Shown in pieces: positions 1-5,526 of a DNA stretch of 7,205 bases (position 1 is its first letter; every line of letters begins with the position of its first letter). Both the position numbers and the translations under genes were made by a program. Below the pieces are notes generated by a model. The model searched no databases and was not told where the DNA came from. It saw only the letters and a list, made by a program, of their open reading frames with translations. This DNA comes from CAZADH01 sp964483805 (GTDB taxonomy: Bacteria; Muiribacteriota; Ozemobacteria; Ozemobacterales; Ozemobacteraceae). The stretch spans positions 1 through 7,205 of the forward strand of contig CAZADH010000304.1 of the NCBI GenBank assembly GCA_964483805.1. The letters run 5' to 3'.

Positions 1-792
1 GTGCTGCCGCCACGAAAACCGCACCAACGCCCGCCGTCGCTGGTTTCCCAGAGCACGCCCCGCTACGTGATCAACGATGTGCGGTGGGGCTATATTCCCG
101 ACAAGGTCCGCAACAACGACAACTTCCGGTATCTGCGCACCACCATCGACACGAGCATGGTCGATCGTGCATATTTTGTATTGAAGCCCTTTCCGCCCGA
201 ATGGATCGCGGCCCACTCGCTCTTCTATTTCTCGTTCCGTCCCGGCGGCATGGTCAACGAGAAAGGCGAGGACTCGGTCGGCCTGTTTCTCAGCATCGAG
301 GCGTACCAGCGCCTCGACCAGAGTTACTCGCTCAAAGAGGGCCTGAAAAACACCTTCGGCGTCTCCTGGATCCTGGCCGCCTGGGACGACTACACCACGC
401 AGTCGTGCGACGTCCAGAAAGAACGGCTGTTCCTCTACCCGCTCAATCTGAGCCAGGGGCAGATGCAGGCGCTGCTGGCCGAAACCCTGTTGCAGGCGAC
501 GGTCAACCGCAGCGGCGAGTATTACAACACCATCACCAACAACTGCACCAATAACCTCATTGTATTGCTCAATCGGGTTTTGCCTGAGCAACAGCGGATC
601 AACCTGTGGTGGTTGCCGTCGATGGTCTACAACATGCAGGCGACGACGCCGGTGGTCGTGCCCAAGATGTTGATGAAACGCGGACTGCTCGGCGAGCCGT
701 TGCCCGAAGTGAATCACCTCAACTGCAAGAAGATGTTTCAGCGCCCCGGATCTCAGGGCCCCTGCCCGCCGGTCCGGCCGGTCTTCCACTGA
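1..792 (+). CDS. DUF4105 (Lnb N-terminal periplasmic domain-like) protein, 5'-partial
   Basis: The reading frame is open from the window edge. Its first codon is GTG, but the first 20 residues are Pro/Arg-rich and not a signal peptide, so the true start and export signal probably lie upstream. From about residue 22 the protein resembles DUF4105, a family since linked to the periplasmic domain of the Bacteroides lipoprotein N-acyltransferase Lnb. The supporting blocks are an AAHSLFYFSF strand with His72 and a YYNTITNNCTNNL segment with Cys182, the likely Cys/His active pair. Between them lie the usual YSLKEG and LYPLNLS blocks. Unlike full Lnb, there are no transmembrane helices after the domain; the tail is short and Pro-rich. 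The next gene starts 11 bp downstream, suggesting co-transcription. The family call is fairly secure; the activity (acyl transfer or thiol peptidase-like) is not known. Confidence 0.78.
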   Translation: MLPPRKPHQRPPSLVSQSTPRYVINDVRWGYIPDKVRNNDNFRYLRTTIDTSMVDRAYFVLKPFPPEWIAAHSLFYFSFRPGGMVNEKGEDSVGLFLSIEAYQRLDQSYSLKEGLKNTFGVSWILAAWDDYTTQSCDVQKERLFLYPLNLSQGQMQALLAETLLQATVNRSGEYYNTITNNCTNNLIVLLNRVLPEQQRINLWWLPSMVYNMQATTPVVVPKMLMKRGLLGEPLPEVNHLNCKKMFQRPGSQGPCPPVRPVFH

Positions 793-803
793 GCAGGCCG
801 ACG

Positions 804-2021
804 ATGACCCGACAATCGCAACGAACCCAGTCCGGAGCGTCACGCCTCGGCATGCCTCTGTTGTTACTGGCCACCTTCCTCGCAGCGTCCATGGTCTCCA
901 CTGCCCATGCCGCTCGCATCGGGCTGTTCATGGGCACGTTCGACCCCCCGCATCTGGGCATCGCCCGCATGATCGACGAAGCCCGCGCGCGACTGCAGCT
1001 CGAGACCATCTTTGTGTTGCCGACGCCGACCGCCGTCGATCGACCGACGGTCACCCCGATCCACCACCGGTTGACCATGCTGCGGTTGATGGCCCAGGCG
1101 GTCGTCGGCATGGAAACGCTGACCGAGTCCGACATGACCGCGATCGTGTCACGCAATCCGACCAACATGTTCGCAGCCCTGCGCGAAGACCTGCTCAGTC
1201 GCCGGCCGCCAGGTGACGAGATCTACCAGATCGTCGGCGAAGACGCCATGCCCAAACTGCTCGCCCGCCACCAGTTGCCCCGGACCGACGAGCCCCGCAC
1301 CCTGGTGGTGTTCCCGCGCGTCGGCGTCGCCGAGACCCGTGCCCCAGAAATCGCGGCGCTCGAGAAAACCGGTCGCCTGGTGCGGCTGCGCGTGCCGATT
1401 CCCGATCTGTCGAGCCGCGAGATTCGCGCGGCCCTCGGCCGGCAGGTTGCGCCGACCGCAGCACAATTGCCCGACACCGTTCGTCAATACATTGTGCGCG
1501 AAGGCCTCTATGGCCTGCCGCCGGCGCCGATCACCCGTGAGGTCATCGCGCAATTCTGCCCTGCCGGCTACCTGGCGAAGCCGGTGCTGCTGCACAGCCC
1601 AACCACCGACTCGGTGTTCGTGCCGGCCCACATCGAGAGCGTCGTCGCCGATGATTGCCCAGACAGCGCGACGGTGCCGGCGGGATCCGACCTGCCGACC
1701 GCTCTCGCCGATCTTCTGCAACAGGTCCGCGTGCAGGTCGTCGTTTTCCAGGCGCCGACCACCGATGCGCTCGACTGGCTCGAAACCCAGGGTTGGCGCG
1801 CGTTGCACGGCTGGGTGCCGCCCCACGGCGAAGACTGGCCGATGCTGTTTCTCGCCCGACGCGGGCCGGATTGGCACCTGTTCGTCACCGGTCTCTTCAA
1901 CCGCCCCCGCTTCGCCCGCCTCGCCGGCGACCTGCGGGCGTTGTTCGAACGCAGCGGGATTCCCTCGAGCCGACTGACGCTGATGGTGCCGATCAACCCC
2001 GGCGCCCGCAGTCGCGACTGA
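804..2021 (+). CDS. Exported NadD-like nucleotidyltransferase with altered HxGH motif and extra C-terminal domain
   Basis: A 405-residue protein. Residues 1-36 look like a signal peptide: Arg/Gln-rich start, PLLLLATFLAAS core, then an AHA cleavage site. The mature protein would begin exactly where a normal NadD begins (ARIGLFMGTFDPPH, 37-50). NadD transfers AMP from ATP to nicotinate mononucleotide in cytoplasmic NAD synthesis. Matching blocks are GTFDPPHLGI (44-53), HHRLTML (87-93), IVGEDAM (143-149) and LSSREIR (202-208, the ISSxxIR-type motif), with the fold ending near LYG at 237. The second His of HxGH is Ile53, and the usual PPHK substrate block reads PTAVDRP. Residues 238-405 are an unrecognised domain. 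The start at 804 follows a weak GAGCAGG site. Starts at 852 or 891 are possible; the one at 891 would give a cytoplasmic protein. NadD-like fold is likely; NadD activity is doubtful. Confidence 0.8.
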   Translation: MTRQSQRTQSGASRLGMPLLLLATFLAASMVSTAHAARIGLFMGTFDPPHLGIARMIDEARARLQLETIFVLPTPTAVDRPTVTPIHHRLTMLRLMAQAVVGMETLTESDMTAIVSRNPTNMFAALREDLLSRRPPGDEIYQIVGEDAMPKLLARHQLPRTDEPRTLVVFPRVGVAETRAPEIAALEKTGRLVRLRVPIPDLSSREIRAALGRQVAPTAAQLPDTVRQYIVREGLYGLPPAPITREVIAQFCPAGYLAKPVLLHSPTTDSVFVPAHIESVVADDCPDSATVPAGSDLPTALADLLQQVRVQVVVFQAPTTDALDWLETQGWRALHGWVPPHGEDWPMLFLARRGPDWHLFVTGLFNRPRFARLAGDLRALFERSGIPSSRLTLMVPINPGARSRD

Positions 2022-2080
2022 GGTCCGGGCGGCCGCCCACGGCGCGCCGACGCTGGTCCCGACACCCCGGCATGGTATAC

Positions 2081-2086
2081 AGGAGG
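2081..2086 (+). promoter_or_regulatory. Strong ribosome binding site for the 2092 gene
   Basis: A perfect AGGAGG lies 5 bases before the ATG at 2092. It fixes that start and contrasts with the weak site before the 804 gene, so gene 3 may be translated more strongly than gene 2. Confidence 0.85.
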
Positions 2087-2091
2087 GCACA

Positions 2092-3294
2092 ATGACCCTG
2101 ATTGACTCGCGAAGACGCTATATTTACCTGGTATTGCTTGTCGCAACTCTGATCCTGGCGGCGCCCACAGGGGCGACTGCAGCCAATGCCATCGACGTGG
2201 TGATGCTGCGCGCCGGCAAGGGCATCGTCGCAGTGGTCACCCGTGTCTGCACGCTGCTGACGCAGATGGGCGGGCAGAACTTCAGCGCCGTGGTGGCGTC
2301 GACGGCATTCTCGGAAGCCAACCGCAAGGTGCGCATTTCGATCACCGGCACCTTTCGCGCGCCCGGCCGTCACGTGCGCGGTCGGCTGCTGGCCGGCATC
2401 AACCAGGATTGCCCGCTGCCCTACCGAGCCGAGTGCCAGGGCATTCTGCGCATCGCCCTGCCCGCCAATGCGGCCGCGGCGGAACCCAACACCTTCTATC
2501 CCGTCTCCTACCGCCTCGATCTCGCGGTCGATGTCGATCAGACATTAAAAGTATTGACGATGATGGGGCTCGGTTTCGGCCTGAAAAACGTCGACATGTT
2601 TCCCGACGAGGCGTTTCTCGATCTGGTCGGCAAGATTCCCAGTGAGAACCTGCGCACGGTACTCACCACGTTCTTCCCCGGTTTCGTCGGCTATCTCGAG
2701 AAGCGCACGATTTCGCGCGGCGTCGATGAAATCCTCGCCGACGGCCGGTTGACCGGCACCAAGGTGTTGCAGGGCATCGGCCTCGACGAACTGATCGGCT
2801 TCGCGGTCAACTTCGGCCTCGGTATGGCGCAGATGACCGCAACGACCTTCGTCAAAGATGCCGTCGCTCTCGGCGCCGGGGCGGCTGCTGTTGCCATGCC
2901 CGGTCTGGGGGCCGTCGCCGTCGGGGTTCTGCTCGAAGTGGTGGCGGTCAAGGCCACCGGCATCCTGATCGACCAGACCAAAGACCAGTTCGAACGCGGC
3001 ATCTACCGCGACCGGTTCGCCAAAATCGACGCTTATCTGCAAGGAACGTGGGAACCTGGCCAGGCGCACATTCCCTGGCTGATCGAGACGATCACCACTG
3101 AGGCGAAGAGCGAGGATTACAAGACCATCGAGAAGCTGATCATCTACCTGCGCAACAAGGAGCCGCTCGAGCGCAACTGGTGGACCAGCGTGTATCCGCG
3201 CGTGCGCCAACCCCTCGTGTTTCAGTCGCAACAAGACGGTTCGTGGCTGGCGGCACGCTATGTGAGCATGCTCGACCTGCTGTTCAAACAATAA
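2092..3294 (+). CDS. Exported protein of unknown function with Gly/Ala-rich hydrophobic segment
   Basis: A 400-residue protein that I do not recognise. Residues 1-30 form a signal peptide: an RRR charge cluster at 7-9, a hydrophobic core IYLVLLVATLILAA, and an ATA cleavage site. The mature part opens with a mixed alpha/beta region that includes beta-like stretches (RKVRISITGTF) and two nearby Cys residues flanking LPYRAE, which could form a disulfide. A long segment, residues 257-286, is made of Ala, Gly and Val with only one acidic residue and a central MPGLG turn. It could be a membrane-inserting hairpin or a glycine-zipper-like element. The C-terminal 100 residues are charged, Trp- and Tyr-containing and probably soluble. 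The start is supported by AGGAGG at 2081. The gene sits 70 bp after gene 2 on the same strand. Membrane-attached envelope protein is a reasonable inference; no enzymatic motif is visible. Confidence 0.75.
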   Translation: MTLIDSRRRYIYLVLLVATLILAAPTGATAANAIDVVMLRAGKGIVAVVTRVCTLLTQMGGQNFSAVVASTAFSEANRKVRISITGTFRAPGRHVRGRLLAGINQDCPLPYRAECQGILRIALPANAAAAEPNTFYPVSYRLDLAVDVDQTLKVLTMMGLGFGLKNVDMFPDEAFLDLVGKIPSENLRTVLTTFFPGFVGYLEKRTISRGVDEILADGRLTGTKVLQGIGLDELIGFAVNFGLGMAQMTATTFVKDAVALGAGAAAVAMPGLGAVAVGVLLEVVAVKATGILIDQTKDQFERGIYRDRFAKIDAYLQGTWEPGQAHIPWLIETITTEAKSEDYKTIEKLIIYLRNKEPLERNWWTSVYPRVRQPLVFQSQQDGSWLAARYVSMLDLLFKQ

Positions 3295-3300
3295 CGGACG

Positions 3301-3319
3301 TTGTATGTCTATTGTATGT
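3301..3319 (+). repeat. Short direct repeat TTGTATGT x2
   Basis: TTGTATGT occurs at 3301-3308 and again at 3312-3319, 11 bases apart, just after the stop of gene 3. This is close to one helical turn and sits in a locally AT-rich patch at the head of a 211-bp gap. It could be a regulator site or chance; no clear -35/-10 pair was found with it. Confidence 0.35.
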
Positions 3320-3374
3320 TTTCGACCACGAATGTCGAGGGGCAAGCACGTGTCCTTCGACGCAGACGGCGGAC

Positions 3375-3393
3375 ACCCTGGATTGGCCAGGGT
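3375..3393 (+). other. Perfect 7-bp hairpin in the gap before the kinase-like gene
   Basis: ACCCTGG (3375-3381) and CCAGGGT (3387-3393) are exact reverse complements around a 5-base loop. No T-run follows, so it is not a standard intrinsic terminator. It may be a leader structure, an operator, or chance. The rest of the 3295-3505 gap holds no gene that I can support. Confidence 0.35.
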
Positions 3394-3492
3394 TGAGCGC
3401 CCCCGGCGGCTCTGCGCAGCCCCCCTTCATGCATCGGGCGGCGGCACTGACTGGGTTGCGGGCCGCGAATCAGGTCCACTTCAGACCAGCCA

Positions 3493-3498
3493 AAGGAG
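3493..3498 (+). promoter_or_regulatory. Ribosome binding site deciding the 3506 start
   Basis: AAGGAG lies 7 bases before the ATG at 3506. The frame is open back to an ATG at 3305, but only 3506 has this site and places a signal peptide at the N terminus, so 3506 is preferred. Confidence 0.85.
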
Positions 3499-3505
3499 AG
3501 CGAAG

Positions 3506-5359
3506 ATGAGACTGACCAGACGGTTCCCCATCGGCCTCGCGCTGCTCGCCGGCGTTCTCGTTCTGCTGGCCTCGGCCGTGTGCGCCGACTTCGAAGCGGT
3601 GAAGGGCTACGAATTCAAGACCTGCTCCCGCGATGCGCTGCGCGCGTTTGCCGCGACCCTCACCCGCGAACAGGCCGAGGCAGCACAACAGCTTGGCCAG
3701 AAGTACGCCGGTGATGCCGAGAAGGTCGCCAAGAACCCGGTCACCGTCGCCTACAACCTGCTGGTCACCAGTTGCGCCGACCTGAACCGGCGGGCCGAGG
3801 CGGGCGAGCCGATCGCCGCACTCGCGCCGACCTTCGATCGCCTGCAACGCCTGCATTATTCGACGCGGGCGCAGCTCGACCCCTATGCCGACCCGCCGAT
3901 GCTGGTGCTGGGCTGGAAATGCGGCAGCAACTTCGTGTTCGGGCCGTTGAAGCTGACCACACGGGAGCCCGACCTGGGCAAGCCGCTGGGGTCCGCCCAC
4001 GCAGCGCTCGAAGCGGCCGGCCTGCGCCGCCCCGACACCGGTGCCGCGGTCACGCTCGCCGAGCTGGCCACGATGAACCCGGTCGAGGTTTCACGGCTCG
4101 AACCCGCCTCCGACCATCCGGCCCTGCGTCCGGTCGCCCCCGGCGACCACTACGCGGCGTTTCTGGCCGAGGTCACCCGGTTGGTCCGTCGGGCCGGCAA
4201 GAAGACCGAGCGGTTCGACCTCACGTATGCACGACGTATTCTCTTCTTTGACGAGCTCAAGACCGACGCCAGCTCCCCCAAGATCAAGGCCAAGGACCGC
4301 TACGGCGTCACCTGGCGCGTCAAGTGGGGCGACGAGGTCCACGCCGATGTCGTTGCGTCCCGCCTCGCCATCGAACTGGGGGCCACCTACGCCGACCTGA
4401 AGTTCTGGTCGGGCCCGGGCGAAACGCTGCTCATCCTGCCGCCTGGCAAGGACGGCACCGCCCCAACGACCCAGGCGCAACTGGCAAAGTTGCTGCTCGG
4501 CTCGAAGTTCCGCTTTCATCTCAACCGCTACGTCGTCGACCGCCCGGCCCTGCCCGAGCAGAATGGGCAACCGGTGGGCACCGGCCGCGTCGACGCCGCG
4601 ATGCTCGAACGCGAGTCGCTCGACGGCAAATACCTGGGCTGCGTGTACCTTGCTTTCAAAGAATGTCAGTTGAGTCTCGACAACCCGGCACTGAAGCGAC
4701 TGGGCGGCGTCGACCTCACCCGCGGCCGCTCGCTCGACGATCGGGTCGCCCGCGCGTCACTGGTATTCAACACCTGGATCAACAACCCCGACGTCAAAGA
4801 GGACAACGCCTGCGGCGGTCTGTTGCTCGATCCCGCGACCGGCCAATACACCCGCTATGTCGAGTTCCTCGCCGACATGGGCGCGTCGTTCGCCGGCCCC
4901 TATTCCGCCGGTTGTCTCTCGACGCTGTCGCCCAACTGCGTGGGCGCGCTGTTCAACAAACAGAGTTTCAAGCTCCACCCCGTCTTTCTGCCGGATTGCT
5001 GGCGCCACTGCACCTGGGCCGACGCCCGCTGGATGGCCCGGCGCATCGGTGGTCTGCGCCGCGCCGATCTCGAACGGGTCTTCGCCGACAGCGGTTGGCC
5101 GGCCTTCTCGCAACGGCTCGGCGTCGAGAAGATGCTGGCGCGCCGCAACGACCTGGTGCGTACCTTCGGGTTGGCCGCCGAAGGCGTGCCGATCGAGTCG
5201 TGCGAACCGAACCTGTCGCTCAAAGTCGAGACCCAAGACGGCACCGACTGGCCGGTCGTGAAAGGCTTTATCAACCCGCTGTCGCGACTGGTCCGGGAGG
5301 CCGAACGGTCAACGCACCCCGAGGGTTTGTTGCTGACGAAACCCCGGCAGCTTGACTGA
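3506..5359 (+). CDS. Exported protein with kinase-like (DxKxxN ... DxG) core
   Basis: A 617-residue protein. Residues 1-27 are a signal peptide (RLTRR charge, long Leu/Ala/Val core, VCA cleavage site). Residues 28-260 are an unrecognised region with an alpha-helical start. A kinase-like core follows: WRVKWGDE with Lys273 as a candidate ATP-site lysine, then a DVVASRLAIELG helix. Next comes a catalytic-loop-like Asp429-Val-Lys-x-x-Asn434, with the same Asp-to-Asn spacing as in protein kinases, and Asp457-Met-Gly-Ala-Ser-Phe in the place of the DFG metal-binding motif. Residues after about 515 (DARWMARRIGGL, then helices) match the tail that I recall from uncharacterised bacterial HipA- or lipid-kinase-like proteins. 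About eleven Cys residues in the mature part suit a disulfide-bonded extracytoplasmic protein. Substrate is unknown, and the protein could be a pseudokinase. It stands 211 bp after gene 3 and 167 bp before gene 5. Confidence 0.75.
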   Translation: MRLTRRFPIGLALLAGVLVLLASAVCADFEAVKGYEFKTCSRDALRAFAATLTREQAEAAQQLGQKYAGDAEKVAKNPVTVAYNLLVTSCADLNRRAEAGEPIAALAPTFDRLQRLHYSTRAQLDPYADPPMLVLGWKCGSNFVFGPLKLTTREPDLGKPLGSAHAALEAAGLRRPDTGAAVTLAELATMNPVEVSRLEPASDHPALRPVAPGDHYAAFLAEVTRLVRRAGKKTERFDLTYARRILFFDELKTDASSPKIKAKDRYGVTWRVKWGDEVHADVVASRLAIELGATYADLKFWSGPGETLLILPPGKDGTAPTTQAQLAKLLLGSKFRFHLNRYVVDRPALPEQNGQPVGTGRVDAAMLERESLDGKYLGCVYLAFKECQLSLDNPALKRLGGVDLTRGRSLDDRVARASLVFNTWINNPDVKEDNACGGLLLDPATGQYTRYVEFLADMGASFAGPYSAGCLSTLSPNCVGALFNKQSFKLHPVFLPDCWRHCTWADARWMARRIGGLRRADLERVFADSGWPAFSQRLGVEKMLARRNDLVRTFGLAAEGVPIESCEPNLSLKVETQDGTDWPVVKGFINPLSRLVREAERSTHPEGLLLTKPRQLD

Positions 5360-5379
5360 TGTCGAAGGTCGACGCACAG

Positions 5380-5403
5380 ATGCGAATGACTGCATTTTCG
5401 CAT
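5380..5403 (+). other. Inverted repeat just after the kinase-like gene
   Basis: ATGCGAA (5380-5386) and TTCGCAT (5397-5403) are exact reverse complements around 10 bases. The inner TG and CA can also pair across a two-T bulge, leaving an ACTG loop. It begins 20 bases after the stop codon at 5359. No T-run follows, so an operator or a mRNA-stabilising hairpin is as likely as a terminator. Confidence 0.4.
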
Positions 5404-5431
5404 ACATTGTCCATACCCATGATGACAGCGC

Positions 5432-5452
5432 GGCGCGCCGGGACATCGCGCC
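5432..5452 (+). other. GC-rich inverted repeat in the leader of gene 5
   Basis: GGCGCG (5432-5437) and CGCGCC (5447-5452) can pair around 9 bases. It lies 75 bases upstream of the gene 5 ATG. In DNA this GC-rich such repeats are common by chance, so the call is weak. Confidence 0.2.
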
Positions 5453-5513
5453 CTACCATCAACCGCAGACGGTTCAACGCGCTGGGTCGTCATCGTTGCA
5501 AGACGCTCTATAC

Positions 5514-5518
5514 GGAGG
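5514..5518 (+). promoter_or_regulatory. Ribosome binding site for the 5527 gene
   Basis: GGAGG lies 8 bases before the ATG at 5527, the first codon of a signal peptide. It supports this start for the last gene, whose frame stays open to the window end. Confidence 0.8.
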
Positions 5519-5526
5519 TCGAAATC

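Noticed and set aside
606..803. Upstream GTG start for the NadD-like gene
   Set aside because: It would overlap gene 1 by 187 bases and bury the signal peptide behind 66 residues without family features.
2075..2080. TATAC element as a -10 box before gene 3
   Set aside because: It adjoins the ribosome binding site, leaving no room for a leader, and no suitable -35 was found.
1149..2090. 313-codon open frame on the - strand
   Set aside because: It is antisense to the NadD-like gene, whose motifs are clear. The product is rich in Arg, Gly and His and shows no family features.
2545..3345. 266-codon open frame on the - strand
   Set aside because: It is antisense to gene 3, which has a perfect AGGAGG and a signal peptide.
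3375..3393. Intrinsic terminator after gene 3
   Set aside because: The hairpin is perfect but is not followed by a run of T.
3305..3505. Upstream ATG start for the kinase-like gene
   Set aside because: It has no good ribosome binding site and would place 67 unusual residues before a clear signal peptide; 3506 has AAGGAG.
3572..3586. Lipobox at Cys26 of the kinase-like protein
   Set aside because: The residue before Cys is Val rather than Gly, Ala or Ser, and VCA is a good type I cleavage site, so a lipoprotein signal is unlikely.
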